64,000 bases of DNA, taken from assembly GCA_001574975.1 (NCBI GenBank), contig KQ965803.1:65831-129830 (forward strand). The letters are read 5' to 3'. Numbering within the stretch: the first letter of the stretch is position 1; every line of letters starts with the position of its first letter. Below are positions 11,415 to 23,687 of the stretch, one piece after another. The DNA comes from Gonapodya prolifera JEL478. Taxonomy: Eukaryota; Monoblepharomycota; Monoblepharidomycetes; Monoblepharidales; Gonapodyaceae. The notes under the pieces were generated by a model. It ran no database searches. It had not been told where the DNA came from and saw only the letters and a program-made list of their open reading frames with translations. Position numbers and translations under genes: made by a program.

Positions 11415-14400
11415 CTAGCCGACCACTTCCCACAATTTAAGATTGCTCTCCTTCCCAGAGCTAGCACTAGCCAAAACCAATGTTCTTCGACCACCTGCGG
11501 AACTCTGCTCTTCCGCTGTATCTCCCTCACCCTGATCACGCTCCTCGATCAACCACGTTCCAACACATGCAAGTCCAGATATGGCACTTGTCAAGTCCTT
11601 CTCTTGGCTTGTCAAGGCAGAAACCGATAATCCGCCTCCACTTCCGCCGAACTTCCCGTAAGGAGAGCCCGAAGAAGAAGCCATCCCGGTACTTGGATCC
11701 CAGACGTACAGTTTTTCGAATTCCCCGAACACAATTCGTGGCGGGGAACTCGCATCGCTGGAGCCTGGCAGCAATGGCGCCTGCTCTTGGAGAAACGCGC
11801 AGCTGCTGACCTTACCATTGCTGATTGGTTGTTGAGCTACCAGCTTACATCCATCAATGACCGATTGTCCAACTTCCCAAAGACACAAAATATCATCCGA
11901 GGCAGTGGTAAGCCATTGCCCGTCGCTACTCCAGTCTAGGGACATAATGTTCTTGGCGTGAGGGGTAGAATAAACAAGGATGGAGGCTTCCGAATCGGTA
12001 GTGGCGGACAGAAGAGAGGCGCTAAGATTGGCGGAGGAAGCCTTCCGGTTTGAGGCGACTTGCAGTGGTGGTGCAGAGGTTTTGTCGTGAAGGGGAATCG
12101 CGAAGTCCACGAGGTTTAAAGATGAAGCGATCGCCGCTGCTATTGTGGTTTGCGCGGAAACAGTCAGTGTCCCGCTCAAACGATTCGCAGGACGAAAGCG
12201 GAGAGGATTCGACGAGTAGGCCGTTTTCGAAGGCTGTTTTAGCAAATTGTAAGATCTCGCATTGACTTCCAAAACTCCGCGACCCACCAATTTTATGGAC
12301 TTTTCGCACTTGCCAGTCAGTGGAGACCATACTTTCAATTCCCCCTCTGCATCCAGACTACCACAAAAAATGTTGATCCGTAAAGAGGAGTCGTACTTTT
12401 CTACATCCATTGGGGTCCCTTCATTCCCCACCGCAACGTAAGGACAGAAATCAACAGCTGTAACGCTTGCCCGGTGATCCAAGAAAGTCTTGATGGGTTC
12501 AGGACATGTTTCGGCAGATGTGATAGGGTATACTCGAACAGTTTTGTCCATGGAGCTTGTTGCGAGCATGAGGGGCAGCTCATTCAATACGTGACTTAAT
12601 GCTGTGTCCGTATCTCCCACAACTGCGCTGCAAAAGTTGGAGAAGCGAACGGTGTTCACCGCTTGCTGATGGTTTTCGAGGACAAAGCGTTTCGAAACTG
12701 AGCTGGGAGAGCCTTTGAGAATATCCCATATAATAACCTTCCTGTCATGTCCACCGCTGGCTAGTGTCCTCGAGCTTGCATCGAGTGCACAGGTTGCAAC
12801 TTTGTTGTTGTGAGACTTGAGGTCTGCCAATAGTGTTCCATGCACTTTCCTGGAAGCTGATTCATCACCCTTCCTGGAAAGCCCGGAGATCTGGGACGTC
12901 ATTACGTCATGAGACGAATCCGGTAGCAATCCGTCCTCCATCCCAGAGCCCCAGTCACCCGACCCCCCTAGTACAATGCTTGGATTCACACCGGCTTCCC
13001 CGGCCAGCCATTCCATCCCGTAATCATTATCAATATCTTCATTTCCCATCATACCGCCCATAACCGAGCCGAACTCGCTGGCGGAGTTGACAGGAGTCGC
13101 AATGTCCTGGGAAATAGGAGCAAAATGAATTGCAAGGAAGTTTGCTGTTTGGAGCAAATTACTTACACTGTCCTGGAGCCCACATTGATTTGCTTCTCCA
13201 TACGCCTCCGCATCGTGCTTCAGGTCAATCATCCGCTGGGTGGCAAACCCATGAGAATGGAGATCGGTGCTCCCATCCATGTGAAATCCACCGCTTTCCA
13301 ATGGAACGGTAAGCGGTGTCGGGGGGTCAGGGGTAGGCTGTGGTGTTGCCGGACCTGATGTTGAAGTCGTAGACTGCTTTTTGGAGAAATGTTCTGTGGC
13401 TTTACGCTTCCTCTTGGCCCCAGTGGTAGCTCCACCAAAAGGTGCCTGGTTCGCGCCAGGAGAGGAACTCGATGGGTAGTGGGGTGATGCAGGTGATTGA
13501 GGGGTACCTCCAACGGAGTTGAGATCTGATTGCGATGATCGAAGCAACTGATAAAACGGCATATTCAATTTTCAATGCGATCCAGACACTAAATGGCTTA
13601 GAACATACCTGCTGTTGCTGCTGGTGCCGTAACTGAGACTGAATCATTGCAAGTTGGGCTTGAGTTGCAGGATTGCCAGCCAGGCCTATGTTACCATTGA
13701 CCCCGTTGCTCATGGCAAGAAGCCTCTGATCAAGAAACGGCGGCTGTCCTGACATCACACGCTGATCTCCGCCCATGAAGTGCGCCTGAACCCCAGCTGG
13801 CCCCACACCGGCAATGCCATTTGCAAGTCCCGGTTGCATTTGGCCTCGGTTCAACATGAGCCTGTAAGAGTGAAAAGGGTCCATGGCATTTCCAGTACCA
13901 TTTTGGGCAAAGGCTCCAACATTCATCCCATTTGCCCCAATGATACCGTTTGCGGTTGCAATTCCAGCGTTATAGCCACCGAGTTGGGTTTGGTGAAACT
14001 CTTGCTGTGCTTGGGCCTGACCGCTGTTCGTGAGGCCGTTGCCTCCTACCATCAGTCCTCCAGTACCACTGACGTTTGCCTGTGACGAAGGAGGCCGCTG
14101 AGCAAACGCGGATCCATTCATCATTGCCATTCCATGTGCGGTCGCTTGGTCACGAAGGCCAGTGGATTGTTGATGCAAAGCTTGCAGGTGTTGAGCTTGC
14201 AGCTGGTGCGCGTAGACTTGTTTGAGTCTATTAACTTCTCCTGAGGCAGAAGCAACGCTATCCGCGAGCATCCCTTGCGTTGTCATCTGCGAATACTGGT
14301 GCTGCAATTGACCGACACCTGTCGGTGTACTTCCTTGGCCTAGTGATCCCGAAGAGGACTGGCGATTGACAAACTTCTGTCGATGCACTGGACTTTCCAC

Positions 14401-17128
14401 CTGTTGACTCTGTTGCTGCATTTGCAATTGCTGAATTGCAAGAGCCTGTTGCTGGGCTGAATTGACAGGTGGTGTCGGAGAGGGGTTTTGCGAAGGAATA
14501 CCGGTGAAACCATGCTGTGATCCTGACAAAGCCTCCGATCGCACGTTCTGGCTTGATCCTTCAAGTTGGGGGTTCTGGTTCTGAGCCATAATCGGTTGCT
14601 AAAAGAATATTACAAATTTGTCATCTCTCCAAGGGCTAAAGGTGCCTCGTTTCAGTATTAAATACCTGTTGTCGAGTAGCCGTATTCGTTTGTTGTTGTC
14701 CACCACCCAGCCCTCCACCAAGAGCATTTTGTTGTTGCGGTATGTTGAACATCTTATGAGCACCTGCGGAAATCTGGGCGATTGTGCTTTGCTGAATGAA
14801 ACTGCCACCTTGTAGTTGCCCCGATCCTCCCATCCCATTGTCGGTACCATTGAAATTGCTAGCGGAAGGGTGCGTTGGGGCAACCGCCGCTGATCCATGT
14901 CTCTGGAGTGCCAAAACCATTTGCCGTTCATGGTAATTCAGCTGGGTGGGGTCTTTTCCAGTTAATCCCAAAGCACCCAAGATAGCTTGGAGCTGGGCGG
15001 GGCTCAAATCCTCGAATGAGCCATCCGCCCCAGAGTTTGAACTTTGGACTCCCCCATCCCGATTGATATCGGGAGAGTTTCCTATGGTACCTGTTTGTGC
15101 TCCCTGCACCGACGATAGCTTTGTCTGCCCGGTCACCGGGGGAGCTGAGGTAGGTGTTGCACTGTGGAGGTCTGCGTTAGAAGCATTTTGTGTGTTCAAT
15201 GCAGGCATTGCCGAGACTCGGAGTCCGACTGCACCACCAGCCGAGCGCCCCGACAACGAGTCAAGGAAGGAGGGTGTGGAATGGGTGGGTGGGCTCGCTG
15301 GACCACCCGTGGTAGATCCGATCGAACGACTGCGGGCGGCATTCGAATCCCAGAACGTTGTCCACCACTCGTACAGAAAGCCCTCGGGAACGTCGTGGCC
15401 AGGGGAAGCGGCTGTTGAGGTTCAAATTAACGTCCATACCACTCGGAAGACTGTCGTTCAACATACCTCCCCCTAGTCCCGCTTCTTCACTGAACGCTCG
15501 AGCAGCAGCGGTAAACTTTCGTTTTGTTAGATAATCATGGATATAAATGTCGAGCCTGTGTTTTCGTACGGTAAGTGCTGCTCGTGTTCTCCGACAAAGC
15601 CAACTCACATCTTCTTGCTGTCTCTTTCAGGTTCGTCATCAGGACCTGACGGTGCGATCCCCGTTCGAGCAATGCCCGTTGCGCCACCACTCCCATTGTT
15701 GGAAAATGCGTTTCCGGCGAGGGCACTCCCAACGGGACCCCGCGTTCCTCCTCCGCCAGATGCGCCACGATCATCTTCGTCATCCTTCCCGGTAGTTCTC
15801 CGAGCAGGAGATCCACCAGCTCGGTTGCTATCCTGCGATTGCGCAGGTGCTGGTCCATTGCCACCGTTTCCACCATTCCCAACTCCAGGGTTTGCTCCAC
15901 TGTTTGGTTTTGTGCCAGCAGCGGCTGAAGCGGCAGCAATTTCTCTCTGCCTTTGAGCCGCTTGTTGAACAGTTTGTGCAGCAAGAAGGTTTTGACGGAT
16001 GGTCTGTGCCCCGAGCCCCGCTCCGGATGAAAACTGCGGGTGTGAACCTGGGGCGAGGCCCCCTAGTGACATCCCCGAAAGTCCACCAAGCCCCAACCCT
16101 GCACCGGCGACAGCGCCAGACTGGGGCCCCGCCGAAGACATGTACGATGGCATGCGCGTAAGATGGGTTGGAGGATCGCCACCGAAGGGGCCGCCAGCGG
16201 AATACGCACCGCCGGCAGACGAAGAGGGCACCTGTGGATTGGTGGTTGCAATATGATAACTTCCACCACCAGCTTGAGATACTGGTGGCCCTGAAATGTT
16301 CTCGCCAGAAAATGAAGGAGCACCACCCTGGAAGTTCATTTGGAACGGGCTGCCAGGGTTGGGACGACCAGCCGACCCAAGCTGCGCCATAAGCGCTTGG
16401 GCGGCAGAGGATGGGCCAGATGTGGAAGAGTGTAGGGGACTCGCATTTGGATCGTTAGGAACTGTCGAACCAAAACCAAAGCTGAGGCCCAGATTCATCC
16501 CCATGGTAGCAGACGTTGTCGCGATAGAGTTCGAGGACGCTTGGGATGATTGAGTCGCAAGATGCAATTGTCCGAGTGATGTTCCTCCCGCACCTGCTTG
16601 GTTGTTGGCGGCCCCTGATTGTGCGAGCATTCCCCCAAGACCCGAAAATCCCTGGGCACCCATCTGTGTAGCTTGATAAGGGTTCCCTCCACTAACGCCG
16701 CCTGCGGCCCCCAACGCAGGATAACCGATGGAAGAAACGAGGTGTGCTGCTGCACCTTGTTGCAGCACACCTTGTTGATGGACAGAGAGTGAGGAACCCA
16801 GATTTTGTTGCTGCTGTGCGTGCTGACCGTGTTGTCCTGAATGCTGCGTTAATTGTTGATGCATAGCGGTGAGCTGAGCCGTGAGCCCAGACTGAAGGGG
16901 GTAGTGCCCGTTTGCTGCCTGTGCCTGCGCCATGCCCAGCATATGGTACTGTGAGTTCGAATGCAACATTTGTTGTTGTTGGGCAACCACTTGCTGCTGT
17001 TGTTGGAGAGTGAGGGCATTGGCAGCAGCAGAGTTTGGCTGCTGATGTTGAAGCTGTCCGAGCTGCTGGGCGTACAGCTGGGTCTGCTGAAGATGGAACG
17101 GGTGAAGTGGATGCGATGCAGCAGCCAT
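11415..17128 (-). CDS. LEUNIG-like LisH-LUFS-WD40 corepressor
   Basis: Very large (about 1,800 aa) nuclear corepressor-like protein. Order: an approximately 500-aa Gln/Gly/Ala/Ser-rich N-terminal extension (exon 17128-15606), ending in DSKKM. Intron. LDIYIHDYLTKRKFTAAARA, a LisH motif (about 15548-15475). Intron. PEGFLYEWWTTFWDSNAAR, completing the LUFS domain of LEUNIG/LUH/Flo8/SSDP. Then a second Q-rich region (15256-13610), a short Lys/Arg stretch (GAKRKRKATEHFSKK) and a C-terminal seven-blade WD40 domain (TLASGGHDRKVIIWDI, LATSSMDKTVRVYP, LTTASDDILCLWEV, ending SNLKLWEVVG). Plant LEUNIG has the same LisH-LUFS-Q-WD40 order and recruits repressors through SEUSS/Ssdp-like adaptors. An alternative upstream Met cannot be excluded; 17128 is the first ATG giving a clean frame. 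Confidence 0.85.
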
Positions 17129-17806
17129 TTTATTGAAGTATGGCGAGATGCAGCGCCAGGATGGAAGGGTAGGCTGGATTGTGACCAGTCGAGGGAGGAC
17201 GGGGGGGGCGATCGAGTGATGGTTAACGGTCGGTCTGGAGGGGGCCATCCATGTTTTCCATCGACAATAACGAATAATCTTGCCGGACGGTCCAACTGCC
17301 TCCTCTTGTTGAAGGTTGAAGCTAGACACGCCCCCAACACGAACATACCTGTCTCCCCTCCCCACGATTTCGATCCCTTATCCGTCGTCCTGCTCGATAT
17401 GGATGACAGAAGTGTTCCGAGAAGGTAGTGTACTGGTCGTGGAGCGTCCAAGTGTTGCGATTTTCGACCAAAAGAGCCTCCGTGCTTGCAGGCCCTTCTA
17501 ATGTTGTGCTGTATTACCTAAGAAATGGAACATAAAATTATCGTCACCGCAATTCTTCCTCACACCACATGATTACAAGAAGAAATTTTTTGCGAGATGA
17601 AGAAAATTTTGAATTACCAAAGTCCCCATTCAAGTGGTGGCTGCAGTTTTATTCCGAGAAATACGGTGAAAGCTCAAAGAGCCCACTCGTAATTGCAATT
17701 GGGAGCTAATGTCGAGGATTTATGGTCGTCGCAAAAATATCGCGCCAAATAGATTAACCGCTCGGCAACTCCTTCGGGACTTGGTCATCTTCGGAACTTC
17801 GCTCTT
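17129..17806. other. Intergenic region upstream of two divergent genes
   Basis: Shared 5' region of the LEUNIG-like gene (-) and the alcohol dehydrogenase-like gene (+). It contains AT-rich stretches at 17510-17700. I see no gene in it; part may be 5' UTR of the LEUNIG-like mRNA. Confidence 0.4.
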
Positions 17807-17842
17807 GTGTTCTTTGTACATCAAATGTCGATTCCTTCAACC

Positions 17843-19369
17843 ATGCGCGTTATTGTTAACAAGCAGCCAGAAGGCCCGCCTCCGAAACCGTCGGAGCGCT
17901 ACGATCCGATCGAAATCAAGTCTGTGCCGGTGCCGAATCCACTCAAAGGCACCGTTTTGGTCAAACTGCGTGCAGCTGCACTTAACCACCGCGATGTATA
18001 CATACGTGAAGGTTTGCACATGCAGAATTTCGAGATATCGGATTCATTTTGACATTGTGTGTGTCACTTTCCATGGACCCAACCCAGGTCAATATCCAGC
18101 CATCAAGTTCGGTTCCACGCTTGCGGCCGACGGAGCTGGAGACGTTGTCGCAGTGGGCGAAGGTGTCGAGGAGAGCCTCGTGGGGAGGAAGGTGTACATT
18201 AACACGAGTGTTGGATGGGAATCCAACCCGCGTGTTCCGGAGGACCCCAGGAAGTACGGTGCGTGGTGCTGCTGATGTAATGGTGTCCGAAAAGAAGCTT
18301 GGACGTTGCGTCCCAGGTGTCCTTGGTCACTGGCCGTTGCCCGGCACTTTGGCGGAGTACATTCTCGTTCCTCGATCGGTTGTGTTTGACCTACCGGCTC
18401 ATTTGACGTACGAAGAGGGAGCAGCCATACCTTTAGCAGGTCTTACGGTGGGCTCTATGTGGTGTGAGTTCCCTCACAACGAAGCTAAATAATCCGTCTT
18501 TCTGTTGTAGGCATGGCGTGCCCTTGTGACTCTCGGTGAGGCGAAGAAGGGCGATAAGATTCTTATTCCAGGCATCGGGGGTGGAGTTGCTCTTTTCGCG
18601 CTGCAGTTCGCAGTTGGCATAGGTTGCGAAGTTTGGGTCACTTCTGGGAGCGAAGAGAAGCTCGCCAGAGCCATCAAGCTTGGAGCAAAGGGTGCTGTCA
18701 ACTACAAGAACGGTAATATCATTGATGATTCCACTTTTACTTTGTGTTGACAAGCTGCAAAAATTTGTTCTCGCACGCAGCCAATTGGGTCGCAGAATTA
18801 GAGAAGAAATCTGGTGGCAATTTTGGTGAGTACTGGTTTGCTATCGCAGTAAACCTCTTTCCTGTGTTACTAATGTTGGTCTGACATAGATGCCGTTATC
18901 GATGGGTCGTCCGGTCCCAACACCAAACAGTTCCTCCGTCTTATTAAAGGCGGTGGGATTATCAGCGTTTATGGCGCGGTCGCAGGAAGTAATGTCACAA
19001 TCACGATGTGAGTGGCGTGTTGTCGGCCGTGCCCTCACATTTTGACAATGCGGCCTCACAATCATTCGGATTCAAGGCCATACATCGTAAGTAATCTTGC
19101 AAACGACTTCGTGGTGTGTATCTGTGCTTCTCTAACTCGGCGTACCTTCGCAGTGGTTTAAATCGGCGCAAATCAGAGGTTCCAACATGGGAAACAACGC
19201 CGAGTTCCGCGCAATGACCAAGTTCATCGCGGAGACCAAGTTGAAACCAGAAGTCTCGGGGGTGTGGGACGGCCTCGAAAACGCGGAGCATGCGTACCAA
19301 GAGATGCGGGCTGGAAAGCAGTTTGGGAAACTCGTCGTACGCATCAAACATGCCGACTCTAGATTGTAA
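17843..19369 (+). CDS. Zinc-type alcohol dehydrogenase/quinone reductase (MDR family)
   Basis: Medium-chain dehydrogenase/reductase, YogA-like, predicted to reduce quinones or enones with NAD(P)H in the cytosol. Seen: N-terminal GroES-like fold with LVKLRAAALNHRDVYIREG, GSTLAADGAGDVVAVGEG, PGTLAEYILVPRSVVFDLP and YEEGAAIPLAGLT; Rossmann fold with GDKILIPGIGGGVALFALQF and GCEVWVTSGSEEKLARA; then DAVIDGSSG, GGGIISVYGAV, SAQIRGSNMG and a C-terminal QFGKLVVRI. The catalytic-zinc Cys of true ADHs is replaced in this sub-family (NHRD). At least seven exons; introns include about 18017-18088, 18260-18318, 18451-18510 and 19007-19153. Start at ATG 17843 or the in-frame 17825. Nothing in the context suggests a pathway. 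Confidence 0.85.
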
Positions 19370-19581
19370 GATCGATTATGGAATGTAGAATGTTCTATTT
19401 GAAGAATCCACAGAGAACAGCAAAACATGATTGAATGCGGTAGTTTTGCATGCCAGCTATTTACACATGAACGCCCCCAAGCGTACAGTGAGAAAAGAAG
19501 CGTGGACAGGTCGAAACAAACTCAAAGCGTTGCAAAGTTCAAACAGTTGCGGATAGGTCCATAGGTGGAGTGACGAGGACT

Positions 19582-20784
19582 TCAGAAGGGCGGCGGCGGG
19601 CGCACGGTTATGAACCCTCCAGGGGGAAGAGTTGAAGCGACCCATTCGAGGGCCTGCTCCGCGACCCCCCTTTTCCAGTTTTCGGCGGCACGCGCAAGCT
19701 GCTGCTGAATAGAGCCCTCCTCTGGAGCCTGCACGTTGGGTTGGGCCTCCTGCGACACCACTTCCGTGGCTGGAAACGGCTGCTGACCTCCTGATCCCGC
19801 TGAAGCTTCTCGAATGGTGGCCGACACAAGTTCACGAAGTTGAAGTTCACGGTTGACTGGATCGAGCGTTGGGCCAACGACTGGTGGTGTGGGTAGATCT
19901 ACCGGCATCGAGACCTAGCCGGGAGAGCGGTTCATGGGAAGGAGCGCAAGTTGCAACACTTGCAGGAGGAATGACTCACTTGCTCGGAATCGCTGTTGTC
20001 ACAGTCCATCGTCCCCCCGGTTTCTAATCCAGGACGGTGTCGAATGAATTCCCGCTCCCGTGCTTCATAAAAGAGTTCATGAGCAGTCCGTTCACGAAAC
20101 TCTGAAAGCCACGCGGGTCGACCTTCAGAATGACCTGAGCCACTGTGCGCCAGCGATGCAAGAGGAAGTGAAGGACGTCGGTCACTGATATTAGTTGGCA
20201 CTGCGGAGTACGTTTCATCGATGGCCATTGCGTCGGGGTCCGAGGAAAAAATGAGTGGCATTGACTTTGAGCGTTGGTGCTTCGTCTTTACAGGTTCATG
20301 ATGGGAATGAGGTGCTTTCGGGGCATCGTGCCGAATGCGTCGAAAGGAATTGTTGACGTATCTCTCGCGGGCGACGTGATGTTGCTGCAATCACCCCAGA
20401 AAGGAAGATGAATGGGTACAGCGGAGGAAACAAGGGCATGACTCACCCGCTGAATTTCGCAATGCTCTCGCGATTTCCAGTCCAGAGGTTGAGATGTAGG
20501 CACTTCCCATTGATGGTGGGCAGGAGGCAGCTTCACGCCCGTGTAGTGCTGCAATACAGGTAGGTGATGCCCGTGTTTGTTGTGCGTTAGAGGGCAGTGA
20601 TAGTGCGTGGACTGCGAAGATGAATGAGATAACGATGCAGTAGGTGGCGTCATGGGTACGTCGTTGGGTGGAGAAGACATGGGTGCGATGGACAAGTCCA
20701 CGGGAGAACTCCGGGTGACAAAGTCATTGAAAGGGAGGAGGAATTTCCCGCTTTTAGGCTCAAACCCGTATTGGTGCTTCTTCT
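19582..20784 (-). CDS. Unknown Ser/Pro/His-rich protein
   Basis: I do not recognise this protein. At least three exons read well: about 20784-20449, 20389-19980 and 19919-19582, with GTGAGT-type donors and CAG/TAG acceptors. The first visible exon begins after a possible TAG acceptor with YGFEPKSGKFLLPFNDFVT. It continues Ser/Pro-rich with a His cluster (THYHCPLTHNKHGHH) and a segment LDWKSREHCEIQR. The second holds VARERYVNNSFRRIRHDA and an acidic end; the third holds a helical stretch ARAAENWKRGVAEQALEWV before the stop. The start exon is not found, partly because of an ambiguous base at 20941. Probably nuclear or cytosolic; no membrane segment seen. Confidence 0.55.
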
Positions 20785-21399
20785 AACAGGTTCCTCTTTG
20801 TCTGCTATGAATCAATAATCAAAAACAGACTATACAGTGACTCCACACGTGACTCCTTGCAAGATCTGGTCCCCCAACAACTGGTGGCTGCGAACGGGTC
20901 GGACCACAGTATCAAAAAGAAACAAAGCAGGCACATTCTTNCCCCCCCCTCCTTTTTTTTAATTTCTTCTCTTCTTTCTCTCTCCTTTTCTTCTTCCCCC
21001 CCTCCCACTTTTGGGAGGTCTCCGACCTCCTCCCTGACTGATCCATCTTCACACATTTACATGCGAAATCAATCACACCTAAATCACATTGCTTACTTTG
21101 TCGCAATCTCAGAATGATAAAAATGACCCAGAACTCTAAAAAAAATGAGGAGGTCGTGTGCCTGTGAAGCGTGGGCGGGGATGCCGCAACGCTTGGACTG
21201 TTGCCCGAACTGGCTTTAGATCGCCATTTGTCACAATCTCTCCTCCCTAGCTCTCCGAAGGGCCTCGCTTTACCCGCACGCGCTATCCCTGTGCGCTCTT
21301 ACCGCACGCGCTTTCCCCCGGCCGCAATCGGCTCCTCTCCGTCCCCGCTCCCGTTCCCGTCGCCTCCCGTTTGAGACCCGCCACCCACCGATTGCGACA
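20785..21399. other. Intergenic pyrimidine-rich region with an ambiguous base
   Basis: Contains one unresolved base (n at 20941) next to a long C/T-rich run (20942-21010) on the plus strand. Pyrimidine runs continue to about 21370, just before the NIPA start. It may include the missing first exon of the minus-strand gene on the left. No other gene seen. Confidence 0.4.
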
Positions 21400-23525
21400 A
21401 TGACGGCCACGGAGCAACCCGCGTCCTTCAAACTCATTGGAATTATCCTTGCCCTCGTTTCCTCCGCTTGCATTGGGGCGTCGTTCATCCTGAAAAAACG
21501 AGGAATTCTGTTGGCGCAGGCTCGCGCCAAAGAGCAGGGGAAAGACACCGCCGCCGGAGAAGGGCATCACTACCTTAAAAACAGGACATGGTGGCTCGGG
21601 ATGATACTATTGGCCGTCGGGGAAGGTGTAAGTTGCTGCCGAACCCTTGCTGCTCCATGAGAACCCATCTCATATGTTCGGTGACCTCTTCATGAACGCC
21701 CGCATTTTGGCAATTCAAAATCTGATATTTTCAGTCAAACTTTGCGGCATACTCCTTTGCGCCAGCTATTCTGGTGACTCCTTTGGGGGCAATGTCGGTC
21801 GTAGTCACGACGATTCTAGCGTCATATTTTCTCGATGAGAGACTCAACATGACTGGGAAGATAGGATGCATGCAATGCATCCTTGGCGCAGGCATTGTTG
21901 TTTTGAATGGTGAGCGTTCGCTTAAAGGAGTGCCGTACCATTGACCCACCCAACGACCATACCATTCTGTTCTGCGCACCAGCCCCGGCAACGAACTCCA
22001 CACAAACTGTTCGAGAGTTCTGGGGCTTTGTAGGATACCCAAGTAAGTTCGCGCCTCCATTCGGTTAATGCAGCAATCATGACGTTTCGACTTTACGCTA
22101 GGCTTCATTGTATACCTTGTTGTTCTCTTGGCTTCAGTTTTGTGGTTGACTTTTTGGGCCGGGCCTCGATGGGGAAGCAAGAACCCTCTCGTGTATATTG
22201 GAGTGTGCTCGTTGACAGGAAGCATCCTGGTCTTGTCTGTGCAAGGTAACGTCTCCTAGACAAGCTTTATCGAATTCTTCAATCAAGTTCATGCCGATGC
22301 TTTAGGTTTTGGGTCCGCGATTGTCTATACCGCTGTCGGCCCGACGGACGCAAACAGGGCGGACTGGGTGAACCAGCTTACGCTTCCAGATTTCTGGGCC
22401 CTCGGAGCCGCCGTGGTGGTGCTGGCACTGACCATGGTGCACTTCTTGAACAAAGCCATCAACCTCTTCAACACCGCAGTCGTAACGCCCGTATACTACG
22501 TATGTTTCACAACTGCAACGATCGTCTCATCCCTGATTCTGTTTCGTGGAGCGGGAGCCAACCAAACCACCACCATTGCGTCGATTATTTCGACAGTTTT
22601 GGGCTTCCTTACCATCGTTGGAGGCGTGGCACTGTTGTACTTCTTCAACATGGAGGCGAACACACCAGTGGTGCCGACTATCGTCGAAGATCCTCAGAGC
22701 GATCCCGAGACGGTCAAGGACCTGCCCAGGAGACCATTTGCTCAGTCTCCAGACTCCTCTGTCAACACGCTGAGTGAAGAGGGCGACACTCGCGCTGGAT
22801 TGCACCCACCGCCTCACCATTTGCCTTCGAGGTCGCAATACAATGAGTATGCCCAACAGCGACAGCAACAGGCGCAATTGTACTATCAACAGCAGTTGCG
22901 GTCGCCATCGGGGATGGATACGGCGTCGGCGCACTTGTACATGACCGGACAGACCTTGGAGGTCGATCCTCGGACTGGAATTCCCCTCAACATTCTTCCG
23001 GAGCTTCAGCGGAAGCTTTCGTCTGCTTCGTCCTCTAATCTTGTTCATCGGGGATCCTTGCCCCGATCCCCCTTCACGTCGGCGTATGGCGGATATCCTG
23101 AGGACTACATTGCCTACCCTCCTTCTGCGTCGTATCGTGTAGGGCCGCAACAGATTCATCAACCAACAACAAGGTCTCCTCCACAGGCTCGGACACCACG
23201 AGATGCTGGAACAGTGAGGAAGAGCACAGACCCAGTTCCCGAACAAGGTCATCGAGACGCACGAGGGCACACAAAGGGTGTTCCCAGCACTTCAGAGAGT
23301 GACTGGGATGAAGAGAGACGCCTTGGGGCAGACCTTATCAAGGGCTCCACCGTCCAGGTACCTCCTAAAAGCGCTAAGCAGAAGCGATCGCGCTCGCGGA
23401 GCCGCGGTCGGGACGAGGGTAGAGCAAGTCGCCGAAATAGCTCGCGAAGCGGAGAAATGGATGAAAGGTGGAACCGTTGGGCGAAAGGAAGCAAAGGGAA
23501 TGGCGGATCAGATGAAATGGCATGA
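21400..23525 (+). CDS. NIPA-family magnesium transporter
   Basis: NIPA (DUF803) membrane transporter, expected to carry Mg2+ across plasma or endosomal membranes. Seen: TM1 with [19 protein letters not shown] followed by LKKRG, then [29 protein letters not shown] with a long membrane stretch, [48 protein letters not shown] and a C-terminal block with [19 protein letters not shown]. These are the standard family signatures. Exons start 21400-21627 and 21735; several further introns lie before the long last exon (about 22310-23525). After the ninth TM comes a cytosolic tail of about 290 aa, far longer than usual, with a Gln run ([16 protein letters not shown]) and an RS-like stretch ([11 protein letters not shown]). 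Start at ATG 21400 fits the family. Confidence 0.88.
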
Positions 23526-23687
23526 GATCGCCTGGAGCGTCTTTTGAGCACGGAGAAACTTTGTCACCTTCCCAAATGTATATTTTTATTCCCATGTTGC
23601 ATTGTCATTTTGATAAACACCGGTTTGAAGCTCATTAATTTGTATAATGTTCAACGTTTCTTCTTTTCAAATCGGCACCAACTGGAG

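Noticed and set aside
20941-20941. Ambiguous base (n), with a second at 43827
   Set aside because: Sequencing or assembly uncertainty in homopolymer-rich DNA, not a biological feature.
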